Of a DNA stretch of 64,000 bases, positions 18,677 to 27,757 are shown in pieces. This DNA is from Aquamicrobium zhengzhouense. Its GTDB lineage: Bacteria > Pseudomonadota > Alphaproteobacteria > Rhizobiales > Rhizobiaceae. Each line of letters begins with the position of its first letter. Position 1 is the first letter of the stretch. Location of the stretch: NCBI RefSeq assembly GCF_016124105.1, contig NZ_JADGMQ010000002.1, positions 186,001-250,000 on the forward strand, given 5' to 3'. Position numbers and translations under genes: made by a program. A model generated the notes under the pieces. That model ran no database searches. It had not been told where the DNA came from and saw only the letters and a list, made by a program, of their open reading frames with translations.

Positions 18677-19858
18677 ATGGGCGAACATGCCATTCAAGAA
18701 GATGGGATGCGCGGGATGACTGCGAATGATCCTGCCACGCGCTACTTCGATGCGATCAGCGGAGCGCTTGCGGGCCTTGACGTGTTCCTGCGTGACGACA
18801 GTTCGCGTTTCGGACGGCACGACCTCATCGCAAAAGTGATGAGCGAATATATCGGCAGGTTGGAGAATTCCTTCAGCAGCTGGCGAAACCGCCTCGGTTT
18901 CATGGAAACGTTTCGGATATCACGGGCGGAGAGCGGTTATCCGGTTTTCCAGAACGTCCTCGAGCTTGAGAACGATCGCCGAAATGCGACACAGAGGCTT
19001 GCGGCTATTCCTGAGCCGGAAGCCCTGCGGGCAGAGATGGCCGATTTCATCCTGCGTCAGAAGGCGATGCCTGATGCGCTGCGACGGGCAATGGCCGAGC
19101 GCCTCTATCTCGAACAAGTGTCATCCGGGCAGGTTTTCGCGCCATTCGCGTTGCCGAAGACGATCAGGGTTTCGGTAAATCCAAAGACGCAGCGGCCGTT
19201 CTATGTCGTTCACTGGGGCGCGTTTGATGGGAGTGCCAATCTCCCGCTCGTTTACATGGCGACCGTTGAAGACTCGTCAGACGGAATTGTGAGGCAGCTG
19301 GTTGGTTCCGATGGAAAGCTCAACACGTCGGTTCCAATCCCGCTGCCCGTAGACGGGCTTCTCAACCCTGAGCTTGCGCATCAGTTTGATGATTTCGCGG
19401 AGAAAAATTCCGCTTATTCGCTGTCTCCTACGACGATTGCCACCAATCTCGACAAGGATTTTGAGACCCTGCATCCGAAGCAGCTTCGGCGTGTCGTGCT
19501 CGGGCCGTTTTATTCGGCGGGCATCACCGAGCATAATTCTACGGTTTCTGAAGTCCTGTCGAAGGTGCGCAAGCAGGAGAATGCCTGGTTGCTGACATGG
19601 ACGGTGCAGGAAGTCTTTTCCAAGGCCGAACGCCCGGCTCAGCGAGGCCTCTTCTCCCGGCAGCCCGCTCGCGAGGAATTCTACATCAATACGGATGATC
19701 TCGAGGCTGCGCGCATGGGGGTCTCATCCTACGAGAAGCACGCGCTGATTCCGCATGAGGCCTATCAGGCGCTGTACGCTGCCGGCGAGGCGCAGCAGAT
19801 ATTCTCCGGGTATCAGGTGCATATCATTTCTAATGGCCAAGTGATCACCGACGTCTAG
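18677..19858 (+). CDS. Unknown protein of the AAA+ cluster
   Basis: 393 residues from the longest start; in-frame ATGs at 18707 and 18716 are as likely, since none has a clear ribosome site. The N-terminal 130 residues look helical, the rest mixed (PFYVVHWGAFDGSANLPLVYM, LGPFYSAGITEHNS). There is no signal peptide, membrane span or catalytic motif I can name. It ends 11 bp before the AAA+ ATPase gene and is probably co-transcribed and functionally tied to it. I do not recognise the family. Confidence 0.8.
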   Translation: MGEHAIQEDGMRGMTANDPATRYFDAISGALAGLDVFLRDDSSRFGRHDLIAKVMSEYIGRLENSFSSWRNRLGFMETFRISRAESGYPVFQNVLELENDRRNATQRLAAIPEPEALRAEMADFILRQKAMPDALRRAMAERLYLEQVSSGQVFAPFALPKTIRVSVNPKTQRPFYVVHWGAFDGSANLPLVYMATVEDSSDGIVRQLVGSDGKLNTSVPIPLPVDGLLNPELAHQFDDFAEKNSAYSLSPTTIATNLDKDFETLHPKQLRRVVLGPFYSAGITEHNSTVSEVLSKVRKQENAWLLTWTVQEVFSKAERPAQRGLFSRQPAREEFYINTDDLEAARMGVSSYEKHALIPHEAYQALYAAGEAQQIFSGYQVHIISNGQVITDV

Positions 19859-19869
19859 AGGTTGATGAG

Positions 19870-21780
19870 ATGGATGCTGGACTGACCACCTTGCTGGAAG
19901 CGGACATCGAAAAGCATCGTCCACTGGCGCAAAGCTTCATCACCCGGTTTGTGGTTCTGGAAGATCCTTCCGATCGCTCGACAACTGAACTCGCTGGAAC
20001 TGGCCGCCGGTTTGTGTCGACGGTCTCGACCGGCACGGTGCGCAGGACCCGCGAAGTGGAACTGACCAGGACCGTCCAGGCGATCAGGCCGGACGATCAA
20101 CTCCTGTCGATTGCCCAGCACACATTGCTCTATCGGGCGAGGCGGGGCCTGGCGGTTGCAATGGCCGTTGCCGATACCTTCGCCAAATCCACGGCGCTCG
20201 AAGACCTTCAGGCGAAGAATTCACGCTCACCGCTCGAGGGCGAGGACGCGTCGACCTACAAGCGGTTGCTGTCTGCAGGTGCATTCGTCGCGGCCTTCAC
20301 CTTCGCATCCTACCTTCTGCAGACACTGGAAAGCGATGCCGACGCGCCGAGCGACGTGCGCGAGCCAGACTACGTGTTTGACACTCAGCAGGATGCGCTG
20401 AAGGGGCTGGTGGCGGGCCTTGATGCCGCGCTCGCCGGCGCAAAGGATGAGCATGATCTGGCGCCGCGCGCTCGGGCATACGCTACCGCGGCGATCGAAG
20501 GCCTGCTGCAGCGCAAATCGCGTTTCGATGGTCTCGGCGCGTTCGAGGCCGTTCATATCAGGGTTGAGAAAGACGACTTCACGATTGACGGTTTCGACGT
20601 TGCGCCGGGACGCAAGACCAAACCGCTGGTGATGCAGTTTCGCAAGCCGGAGGAAGTGGTCGGTAACCACATCGCCAAATATCAGGCGTTGAAATTGGCG
20701 AAAATGCTGATGGCCTACGATTTCGACCGCCAACTCAATCCATTTGTCGAGCTTGGCGGTTTTCTGTTCACCTTCATCGGTGACGGCGCGCCGGGCACGG
20801 GCAAGACGACGCTGATCCAGATGATCGCCGGCATCGTCAACGACTATGCGCAGATCGCAGGTGTTCCGTTCCACTACGAGAATTTTGGTGTCGACCAGAT
20901 TTCGTCCTATCAGGGCAAATCGGGCCAGAACTGCCGTCAATTCATCAACAACGTGCTCAACCCGCGCTCGATCGGTTTTGGCACGATCGACGACATCGAT
21001 CAGGTCGCGGCCAAGCGCTCGGATGACCGCGCATCGGCTGGGCAGCATGAAATCACCGGCGTTCTGATGGACGCGTTTTCGGGCGCAAGCACGGTCGTTC
21101 GCGGCAACTGCGCCTTCGGCATGTTCTCGAACTATCCGGAAAACGTCGACGATGCGCTGCGCCAGCGCGCGGGTGCGCGATGGCTGGTCGACGGGCCGCA
21201 GACGCGCGACGACTATATCGACATTTTTGTCCTTCTCGCCGGCAAGAACCACAAGATCCCGCTGGGTGAGCACGAGCTGTTTTCGGCGCAGGAGATTAAG
21301 CGTGCGGTCGAGACTGCTTACGAGCAACATTCGAAGCCGCAGGAAGAGAACCTGAAGAAGGTCTATGATCGCTTCATAGACGAGCGCGGCGAACCGAAGA
21401 CTCTCGCCGACGTTGGTGATTATCTCCATCGGATCAAGGAAGCCGAGCCGCGCCTGACCGGCCGTGCGATCAAGAACGTCACCGACGCGATCAAGATGCG
21501 GGCGATGGATATCGAACTCCCCGACGAATGGTTCGAGACCCGCGAGGCATTCATGGGCAAGTCGTATGATGAGAAGATAGCGATGATCTCTGACCTGCGT
21601 CGCCCGTTCACGATGGACATGGTGATGCAGGAGATCAACCGTTACGCCGATTCCGAATTCCGCTACGCTGACAAGTCCGACGATGCGGGTGTCGAAAAGC
21701 TGATCCGCGACGCAAGACTGCGCGAGCGCGCCATCGCTGAAATTGAATCTCTCAAGGCACGGGGTTTGTGGAGAGCCTGA
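19870..21780 (+). CDS. AAA+ ATPase of the uncharacterised cluster
   Basis: 636 residues. A helical N-terminal region of about 300 residues has no match I know. The ATPase core has Walker A GDGAPGTGKTT (about 304-314), a Walker B-type stretch GFGTIDDIDQV (about 370-380), a sensor-like FGMFSNYPENVDDALRQRAGARW in which Arg residues could act as arginine fingers, and a helical C-terminal domain. This is the layout of ATP-driven remodelling proteins such as MoxR or spastin-like chaperones. ATG 19870 has GAGG 8 nt upstream. Substrate unknown; the coiled-coil and membrane partners encoded around it are candidates. Confidence 0.9.
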   Translation: MDAGLTTLLEADIEKHRPLAQSFITRFVVLEDPSDRSTTELAGTGRRFVSTVSTGTVRRTREVELTRTVQAIRPDDQLLSIAQHTLLYRARRGLAVAMAVADTFAKSTALEDLQAKNSRSPLEGEDASTYKRLLSAGAFVAAFTFASYLLQTLESDADAPSDVREPDYVFDTQQDALKGLVAGLDAALAGAKDEHDLAPRARAYATAAIEGLLQRKSRFDGLGAFEAVHIRVEKDDFTIDGFDVAPGRKTKPLVMQFRKPEEVVGNHIAKYQALKLAKMLMAYDFDRQLNPFVELGGFLFTFIGDGAPGTGKTTLIQMIAGIVNDYAQIAGVPFHYENFGVDQISSYQGKSGQNCRQFINNVLNPRSIGFGTIDDIDQVAAKRSDDRASAGQHEITGVLMDAFSGASTVVRGNCAFGMFSNYPENVDDALRQRAGARWLVDGPQTRDDYIDIFVLLAGKNHKIPLGEHELFSAQEIKRAVETAYEQHSKPQEENLKKVYDRFIDERGEPKTLADVGDYLHRIKEAEPRLTGRAIKNVTDAIKMRAMDIELPDEWFETREAFMGKSYDEKIAMISDLRRPFTMDMVMQEINRYADSEFRYADKSDDAGVEKLIRDARLRERAIAEIESLKARGLWRA

Positions 21781-21788
21781 TGATCTTT

Positions 21789-21838
21789 CCCTTCTCCCCG
21801 TTCACGGGGAAAAGGTGCCCGCAGGGCGGATGAGGGGG
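21789..21838. repeat. REP-like palindromic repeat, left copy
   Basis: A 50-bp unit made of two palindromes, CTTCTCCCCG...CGGGGAAAAG and GCCCGCAGGGC, then GGATGAGGGGG. An inverted copy lies at 22273-22321. Units of this type recur between genes in many rhizobial genomes. It begins 8 bp after the AAA+ stop. Confidence 0.85.
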
Positions 21839-21843
21839 ATGCA

Positions 21844-22254
21844 ATGCGCGGAGCCAATGTTCTCAAAACCAGACGGGCGAGGCAGCTTCGCAAGATGGGC
21901 AATGAGGCTGAAGACCTTTTGTGGAGCGATCTTCGGGCGAGACGTTTAAACGGATACAAGTTTGTCAGGCAGCTGCCGATCGGCCCTTTCTTCGCCGACT
22001 TCGCCTGCAGGGATCGAAATCTGGTTGTGGAAGTTGATGGCAGCCAACATGCCGAACAGCGAACGGACCGCTTCAGGGACGATAAGATGAACAGGAATGG
22101 GTGGTCGATCTTGCGTGTTTGGCACGCCGACGTACTGGCAAACCGGCACTCAGTGCTGGAAACGATCGCTGCCGCTTTGGACGGGCGTTTGAACGAGACG
22201 ATGATTTCGCTGGAAGCAAAATTCCTTCCTGCTGATCGGGAGGTCGCATCGTGA
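21844..22254 (+). CDS. DUF559 endonuclease-like protein (Vsr/PD-(D/E)XK fold)
   Basis: 136 residues with the DUF559 pattern: AEDLLWSDLRARRLNGYKFVRQ, then FADFACRDRNLVVEVDGSQH, whose acidic residues (D of FADF and E/D of VVEVDG) form a likely nuclease site, then DRFRDDKMNRNGWSILRVWHADV. Related to very-short-patch repair endonucleases; biological role unknown. It lies inside the AAA+ cluster, framed by two inverted repeats that start and end almost at its borders, so it looks like an inserted module rather than an original member. Confidence 0.88.
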   Translation: MRGANVLKTRRARQLRKMGNEAEDLLWSDLRARRLNGYKFVRQLPIGPFFADFACRDRNLVVEVDGSQHAEQRTDRFRDDKMNRNGWSILRVWHADVLANRHSVLETIAAALDGRLNETMISLEAKFLPADREVAS

Positions 22255-22272
22255 TTCATATGTCGGTGCGGG

Positions 22273-22321
22273 CCCCCAATCCGCCCTTCGGGCACCTTCT
22301 CCCCGTTGACGGGGAGAAGGG
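22273..22321. repeat. REP-like palindromic repeat, right inverted copy
   Basis: The reverse complement of this segment matches the left copy with a handful of changes (CCCTTCTCCCCGT, GGTGCCCG, AGGGCGGAT). Its GGAGAAGG end lies a few bases before the GTG start at 22325 and serves as that gene's likely ribosome site. Confidence 0.85.
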
Positions 22322-22324
22322 CAA

Positions 22325-23617
22325 GTGAACCTACTTCTCGACAATGAGCTGATCTATGGCCGCTTGCTGCCAATTGAAGAACCGCATCTGACCGAGCGGT
22401 ACAACAAGGCCTTGCGCGCGTTTGGTCTTAAGCCGACGACGCTTACGCGGATTGACATCGACCGTTCGGGTTTCTCGCCGCAAATTGCAGATGAGTTGGG
22501 AGATCCAGACTACCTTGATCCCAACGGCGTCAATCGGCGCTTCATCATCCTGACACCCCAGCAGGTCAGCCTGCCGGTGGTGCACACGGCGTTCTCGAAT
22601 ACATCGCAGCTTCTCTACGAGTTCATGACCGCGAACGCACGGGTCATCAACGCGTTGACCATCAAGGATGTGATCTATGGCGAGATCGAGGATTCCGTCG
22701 CCAAGGTCGAAGACATTGAAGATCTTTTGTCGGTGAACCAGGTTGAGTTCCGGGTGCTGTCGGCAGAAGACGTCACCGGAAAGGCCACAGAGCTTGCAAC
22801 CCTGATCGACAGGCTAAAGCAGGAGCCCGATTTCTGGCGCGATACCGGGGCGCTGGAACACATGATTGAGTTGGCGAAGGTGACAGGCGACATCAGGCAA
22901 AATGCGCTGGTGCCCGAGCATATCGTGTTTCGTCATTCAGCCTACTGGACCAGTCATTTCGGCGGACTGTACGTTTTTGTAGACCCGAATATGACGACGG
23001 TCATCAGCGATCCTTCCGCGCCTGGCTTCCGGCGTTCCCGTCCGTGGCAGGTGAGCTATTTGTCGCTTCATGATCATGAAAGGGTGTTCCGCTTCCTGCT
23101 GGAAACGGGTCGGATCGAACTGCCGCGTGCGTCCTGGATAGATCAGTCCGGCTACCTGGAACATCGTGCCGAGATGGTTTTGCGCAAGCTGATCCACCAG
23201 TCTGATCCCTCGCGTGATCTGACACAGCTCGACAGGGTCTGGCTGCAGACCTGGATCCATTCGCATGCGGATCAGATCAACAGGGAGGGGACTTTCCCAT
23301 TCCTGAACGCAATGAAGCGTGAGCTGGCACAATATGGGCAAATCAAGATCGATGAAGTGCCCGCGCAGAAGCGATTCCTTTTGGTTCGCGCAAAGCCAGA
23401 TCATCCTGATGCATGGCTGACAAACCGATTGATCTCTGACTTCGTCCCATTCGACTTCATGTCGCGGTACGTATTTAACAAGCAGGGATTTTACCGCGAT
23501 TACCAGGACTTTAATCCTGTGTGGCGGCGCCACGTTGTCGAGATGCTTAAAGACACGTATCTGAAGGATAAGGCGGGCTATCGCCGACGCCTTTTTGGCC
23601 TCAAGGACCGAGGGTGA
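22325..23617 (+). CDS. Uncharacterised alphaproteobacterial protein (possibly DUF6638) of the AAA+ cluster
   Basis: 430 residues starting with GTG. Typical parts are ERYNKALRAFGLKPT, ELGDPDYLDPNGVNRRFI and SAYWTSHFGGLYVFVDP. I recall a family of this look from alphaproteobacteria catalogued as DUF6638, but this is from memory. There is no signal peptide, membrane span or known active site. The Shine-Dalgarno sequence is supplied by the right-hand palindromic repeat. Its stop is 3 bp before the membrane-protein gene, so co-translation is likely. Confidence 0.85.
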   Translation: MNLLLDNELIYGRLLPIEEPHLTERYNKALRAFGLKPTTLTRIDIDRSGFSPQIADELGDPDYLDPNGVNRRFIILTPQQVSLPVVHTAFSNTSQLLYEFMTANARVINALTIKDVIYGEIEDSVAKVEDIEDLLSVNQVEFRVLSAEDVTGKATELATLIDRLKQEPDFWRDTGALEHMIELAKVTGDIRQNALVPEHIVFRHSAYWTSHFGGLYVFVDPNMTTVISDPSAPGFRRSRPWQVSYLSLHDHERVFRFLLETGRIELPRASWIDQSGYLEHRAEMVLRKLIHQSDPSRDLTQLDRVWLQTWIHSHADQINREGTFPFLNAMKRELAQYGQIKIDEVPAQKRFLLVRAKPDHPDAWLTNRLISDFVPFDFMSRYVFNKQGFYRDYQDFNPVWRRHVVEMLKDTYLKDKAGYRRRLFGLKDRG

Positions 23618-23620
23618 GCC

Positions 23621-24736
23621 ATGTTGGACCCGATCGTTAACTTCTTCACCCGAGTTTTCCAGGCGATTGGCAAGGGGATCGGTCTCGTCATCGCCTGGAT
23701 ATGCTGGCCGTTCGTCGCGGCGGGGCGCTGGTACGCCGGACGAGGCTGGATGATCAAGGGGCCGATCGGCGTGCTCTTGCTGGTTGTCGTCGGACTTTAT
23801 GGCTACTTCGGGTGGGTCACGCAGCACTGGGCGAACTTCAATCCCGACTATCCGCAGCAATATGCTTCGTTCAGCCGGGCTCCCGCAGCCAGCGCCGCGA
23901 TGCCGGGGGAGAACAGCGGCAGCGCCAGTTCCTGTGCACCCTCTGCAATCACCACCGTTACCGCGGATCTGATCGATTTCACGGTCAACCAGAATCCCTG
24001 GATTTCCTCGATGGTAGTTTCCAAGCTCGGCTTCTTTGGGCTTGATTGGCGCCGCACACCCTTCTTCGACAACCAGGCTGCGTTCCAGCTCGGTATCAAT
24101 CAGGTGGTTCGCCGGACCACGACCGAGTTGGTGGATACGCTGGGACGCGTGCGCGGGACATCGCAAATCGACCAGAATCTGCAGGATGCGCGTACCGCGA
24201 TGGCATGGAGCGAGACTGCCTGGTACGTCGGCATGCGCGGTCCGACGCGCCCGTCGCCTAGTGTCTATCGCGAAGGCATGCAGAAGCTGCGAGCGTTCAA
24301 TGCAAACCTTGAGGCGTGTAACGCGACCTTCGATGCACGTGCCGACAATCTCATGCAGTTCATCGATCGCATTGCCGGTGATATCGGGTCGACATCCGAC
24401 ATCCTTCGTCAGCGGATCGAGGCTTCAGATGCAGGCTGGTTCGATGTGCGGGCCGACGACCGCTTCTGGTTCGCCTATGGTCAGCTTTATGCCTATTACG
24501 GCATCCTCTCGGGGGCACGCGCAGACTTTGCGTCTGTCATCGCCGAGCGCAACCTCACGGCGCTGTGGACGCGGCTGGAGACACAATTGCGGGCTTCGCT
24601 GAATGTGCAGCCGAGGATCATCTCCAACGGAAATGAATCAAGTGCATTCTTCCCGTCCCACTTGGCAACGATGGGCTTCAACCTGCTGCAGGTTCGCTCA
24701 AATCTTGTGGAACTCCGACAGGTTCTCGACAGATAG
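23621..24736 (+). CDS. DUF2333-like membrane-anchored protein of the AAA+ cluster
   Basis: 371 residues. Hydrophobic stretches lie at about 15-34 and 44-66 (GPIGVLLLVVVGLYGYFGW), followed by a large domain with the DUF2333-like end DRFWFAYGQLYAYYGILSGARADFASVI and a helical tail. The bulk probably lies in the periplasm. It closes the cluster and would place the complex at the inner membrane. Family function is not known to me; the DUF2333 match is from memory. Confidence 0.85.
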   Translation: MLDPIVNFFTRVFQAIGKGIGLVIAWICWPFVAAGRWYAGRGWMIKGPIGVLLLVVVGLYGYFGWVTQHWANFNPDYPQQYASFSRAPAASAAMPGENSGSASSCAPSAITTVTADLIDFTVNQNPWISSMVVSKLGFFGLDWRRTPFFDNQAAFQLGINQVVRRTTTELVDTLGRVRGTSQIDQNLQDARTAMAWSETAWYVGMRGPTRPSPSVYREGMQKLRAFNANLEACNATFDARADNLMQFIDRIAGDIGSTSDILRQRIEASDAGWFDVRADDRFWFAYGQLYAYYGILSGARADFASVIAERNLTALWTRLETQLRASLNVQPRIISNGNESSAFFPSHLATMGFNLLQVRSNLVELRQVLDR

Positions 24737-25038
24737 TCGCGACACCGTAACATCATACTGACAAACTTTGGCAGAACGGGCGCGGCTGCGCCTGAAACTG
24801 GTACATTTGGGGGAGTGCTGCTGACGAAAAACCAATTCTGCGCAAGCTGCCACTTGGCAGTTCCAGCCGAATTGTATACAGCTTGTTTTTAGTCATGGAG
24901 TTTGCCGTCGTGTCGCAATTTGCGCATCCGGCGGCATATTCAAGATGGCGCAGATGGGTCGCTTGAGGCTTTGATGCGCGTGAAAGGCGGGCCGTACCCA
25001 AGCGGTCCGTATAGTAACCTGGGGAGCGAGGACTTTTT
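24737..25038. other. Gene-free stretch before fhs
   Basis: 302 bp without a convincing gene or RNA structure. It must hold the fhs promoter, but I could not pick a clear -35/-10 pair. The end carries a good ribosome site (GGGGAGCGAGG) before the fhs ATG. No riboswitch fold known to me is apparent. Confidence 0.5.
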
Positions 25039-26718
25039 ATGGCCGAATTCAAATCCGACATTCAGATTGCACGCGCTGCTAACAAGAAGCCGATCATGGA
25101 GATCGGTAACAAGCTTGGCATTCCGACCGAGCACCTTCTGCCTTATGGCCATGACAAGGCAAAGGTTTCTGCCGAGTTCATCAAGTCCGTTCAGGGTAAT
25201 AAGGACGGCAAGCTGATCCTCGTCACCGCGATCAACCCGACCCCTGCGGGTGAAGGCAAGACCACGACCACGGTTGGTCTGGGCGATGGCCTGAACCGCA
25301 TCGGCAAGAAGGCCATGGTCTGCATTCGCGAAGCTTCGCTTGGGCCAAACTTCGGCATCAAGGGCGGCGCTGCCGGCGGCGGTTATGCGCAAGTCGTGCC
25401 GATGGAGGACATGAACCTCCACTTCACGGGCGACTTCCACGCGATCACCACTGCACACAACCTGCTCTCTGCGCTGATCGATAACCACATCTACTGGGGC
25501 AACGAGCTAGGCATCGACACCCGTCGTGTCGCATGGCGTCGCGTCATGGACATGAACGATCGCGCTCTGCGTCAGATCGTTGCTTCGCTGGGCGGTGTTG
25601 CCAACGGTTACCCGCGTGAGGCAGGCTTCGACATCACCGTGGCTTCGGAAGTCATGGCAATCCTTTGCCTTGCGACCGACCTGAAGGATCTCGAGAAGCG
25701 CCTTGGCGACATCATCGTCGCTTACCGTCGTGACAAGAGCCCGGTGTTCGCTCGCGACCTCAAGGCGGACGGCGCAATGGCGGTGCTCCTCAAGGACGCT
25801 ATCCAGCCGAACCTCGTTCAGACCCTCGAGAACAACCCGGCATTCGTGCACGGCGGCCCGTTCGCCAACATCGCGCACGGCTGCAACTCGGTTGTCGCTA
25901 CGACGACCGCTCTCAAGCTGGCTGACTACGTCGTCACCGAAGCGGGCTTCGGCGCTGATCTTGGCGCTGAGAAGTTCTTCGACATCAAGTGCCGCAAGGC
26001 TGGCCTCCAGCCGGCAGCAGCCGTTATCGTCGCGACTGTCCGTGCGCTCAAGATGAACGGCGGCGTTAAAAAGGACGATCTCGGCAAGGAAAACGTCGAT
26101 GCAGTCATCAAGGGCTGCCCGAACCTCGGCCGTCACATCGAGAACGTGAAGCAGTTCGGCGTTCCGGCTGTTGTCGCGATCAACCACTTTGGCACCGATA
26201 CCGACGCAGAAATCCAGGCTGTGAAGGACTACGTGAAGCAGCAGGGCGCTGATGCGATCCTGTGCCGTCACTGGGCTGATGGTTCGGCTGGCATCGAAGA
26301 ACTTGCGCACAAGATCGTCGAGATTGCCGAGTCGGGCCAGTCGCAGTTCGCTCCGCTTTACCCGGACGACATGAAGCTGTTCGACAAGATCGACACCATC
26401 GTCAAGCGCATCTACCGCGGCTCGGAAGCTGTTGCGGACAAGAGCGTGCGCGATCAGCTTCACCAGTGGGAGCAGCAGGGTTACGGCAATCTGCCGGTTT
26501 GCATGGCCAAGACCCAGTACTCGTTCTCGACCGATCCGAACCTGCGCGGCGCGCCCACCGGCCACGTCGTTCCGGTCCGCGAAGTTCGCCTGTCGGCAGG
26601 AGCCGGCTTCGTTGTAGCGATCTGCGGTGAGATCATGACCATGCCAGGTCTGCCGAAGACGCCTGCTTCCGAGCGCATCTTCCTGAACGAAGAAGGTTTC
26701 ATCGAAGGCCTCTTCTAA
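25039..26718 (+). CDS. fhs: Formate-tetrahydrofolate ligase
   Basis: 559 residues. The ATP-binding P-loop [11 protein letters not shown] lies at 68-78, and the family stretches [44 protein letters not shown] and [11 protein letters not shown] are complete. It makes 10-formyl-tetrahydrofolate from formate and THF with ATP, feeding one-carbon metabolism and purine synthesis. Codon use is strongly biased, which suggests high expression. It stands alone and ends at a clear terminator. Confidence 0.98.
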   Translation: MAEFKSDIQIARAANKKPIMEIGNKLGIPTEHLLPYGHDKAKVSAEFIKSVQGNKDGKLILVTAINPTPAGEGKTTTTVGLGDGLNRIGKKAMVCIREASLGPNFGIKGGAAGGGYAQVVPMEDMNLHFTGDFHAITTAHNLLSALIDNHIYWGNELGIDTRRVAWRRVMDMNDRALRQIVASLGGVANGYPREAGFDITVASEVMAILCLATDLKDLEKRLGDIIVAYRRDKSPVFARDLKADGAMAVLLKDAIQPNLVQTLENNPAFVHGGPFANIAHGCNSVVATTTALKLADYVVTEAGFGADLGAEKFFDIKCRKAGLQPAAAVIVATVRALKMNGGVKKDDLGKENVDAVIKGCPNLGRHIENVKQFGVPAVVAINHFGTDTDAEIQAVKDYVKQQGADAILCRHWADGSAGIEELAHKIVEIAESGQSQFAPLYPDDMKLFDKIDTIVKRIYRGSEAVADKSVRDQLHQWEQQGYGNLPVCMAKTQYSFSTDPNLRGAPTGHVVPVREVRLSAGAGFVVAICGEIMTMPGLPKTPASERIFLNEEGFIEGLF

Positions 26719-26739
26719 GCTTTCGACCTTTGCTAAGCG

Positions 26740-26775
26740 AAAGGCGCTGTCAGATGACGGCGCCTTTTGGTTTTT
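26740..26775 (+). terminator. Rho-independent terminator of fhs
   Basis: AAAGGCGC (26740-26747) pairs with GCGCCTTT (26760-26767) around a 12-nt loop, followed by TGGTTTTT. Confidence 0.82.
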
Positions 26776-26821
26776 CGCCATGGCCCTCTTCAAATCGGCA
26801 GAAATGGCCTAAATCGAAGCG

Positions 26822-27535
26822 ATGATGAATTCGAACGTAACTGACTTGGTCAGCGGAATGCGTGACGAGCGAAGGACGACCTATCCGGTCCTGGCAGTCG
26901 CAATCGTCGCAATTGCTGCATTTGTGATCCTCGCCGTCGTTGTCCGCATAAACGGGACCGTTTATCTGGACGAGAAGATTCTGCTGTTCTTTCGCGATCC
27001 GGAAAACCTTGCCGTCCCCATCGGGCCGCGATGGCTTGAGCAGACCGTTGTCGAGCTGACAACGCTTGGCGGCTATCCCGTGTTGGTGACGCTCGTGAGC
27101 GCGGTTGTCGGGTTTCTTCTGGTGTCAGGGCAGTTTGGACCGGCGATTTTCACTGTCGGGGCAATAGTGTCCGGAACGATTGTCAGCAGCATGCTGAAAT
27201 ATGTGATCGAGCGGCCTCGTCCAGAAGTCGTGGATCATCTGGTGCATACGTTCACTGCGAGTTTTCCGAGCGGCCACGCCACGATGAGTGCCGCCGTTTA
27301 TCTGACGCTGGCCGCACTAATCATCCGCCTCGTCGACCGCTTCATTGTTCGGCTTTACGTGCTGTGTGTGGCGATACTGCTCACCTTCATCGTGGGCATG
27401 AGCCGGATTTATCTCGGCGTACATTGGCCAAGCGACGTGCTGGCTGGTTGGTCATTGGGCACGGCATGGGCCAGTTTGTCCTGGCTGGCCGTTTCCGGCC
27501 TGCGCGAGGCCAGAAGGCATGAGAAGGCTGAATGA
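26822..27535 (+). CDS. PAP2-family membrane phosphatase
   Basis: 237 residues with about six membrane spans and the three phosphatase motifs: KYVIERPRPE, FPSGHATMSA and SRIYLGVHWPSDVLAG. The two His residues and Arg form the active site facing the periplasm. Members remove phosphate from undecaprenyl pyrophosphate or phosphatidic/phosphatidylglycerol phosphates; the substrate cannot be told here. ATG codons at 26822 and 26825 are both possible starts. Confidence 0.9.
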   Translation: MMNSNVTDLVSGMRDERRTTYPVLAVAIVAIAAFVILAVVVRINGTVYLDEKILLFFRDPENLAVPIGPRWLEQTVVELTTLGGYPVLVTLVSAVVGFLLVSGQFGPAIFTVGAIVSGTIVSSMLKYVIERPRPEVVDHLVHTFTASFPSGHATMSAAVYLTLAALIIRLVDRFIVRLYVLCVAILLTFIVGMSRIYLGVHWPSDVLAGWSLGTAWASLSWLAVSGLREARRHEKAE

Positions 27536-27593
27536 TGTTGAGCGACGGCGATACCACCTTGCTGCGCGGAACAATAATCGCTAATGAAGCTGC

Positions 27594-27638
27594 ATGAACA
27601 CGATTTCGACCGCAAACCTTTGGTGGTGGGGCTGCTAA
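27594..27638 (+). CDS. trpL: trp leader peptide TrpL
   Basis: A 14-codon frame encodes MNTISTANLWWWGC, with three consecutive Trp codons (27621-27629), and is followed by an attenuator hairpin before trpE(G). It matches the leader peptides of rhizobial trpE(G) genes. Ribosome stalling at the Trp codons when charged tRNA-Trp is scarce should favour the antiterminator. Confidence 0.9.
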   Translation: MNTISTANLWWWGC

Positions 27639-27640
27639 CA

Positions 27641-27712
27641 GCGGCCGGTTGAGCGCGTGTGCGTGAAAATGGGGATGGCCGCAACGGATTTCCGGGCGGC
27701 CATTTTGTTTTC
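27641..27712 (+). promoter_or_regulatory. Transcription attenuator of trpE(G)
   Basis: The terminator stem ATGGCCGC (27675-27682) / GCGGCCAT (27696-27703) is followed by TTTTGTTTT. GCGGCC at 27641-27646, just after the leader stop, can pair instead with GGCCGC (27677-27682) as the antiterminator. Together with trpL this is a classical Trp attenuation region. Confidence 0.85.
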
Positions 27713-27757
27713 AGGTTGGTTCGGATCCGTAACGCCGCAACGGACGGAGACAGGTGA

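Noticed and set aside
20227-21429. 400-codon frame antisense to the AAA+ gene
   Set aside because: No domain and no ribosome site; the plus strand has intact Walker motifs.
25507-26793. 428-codon minus-strand frame opposite fhs
   Set aside because: Arises from the strong codon bias of fhs; it also runs through the fhs terminator.
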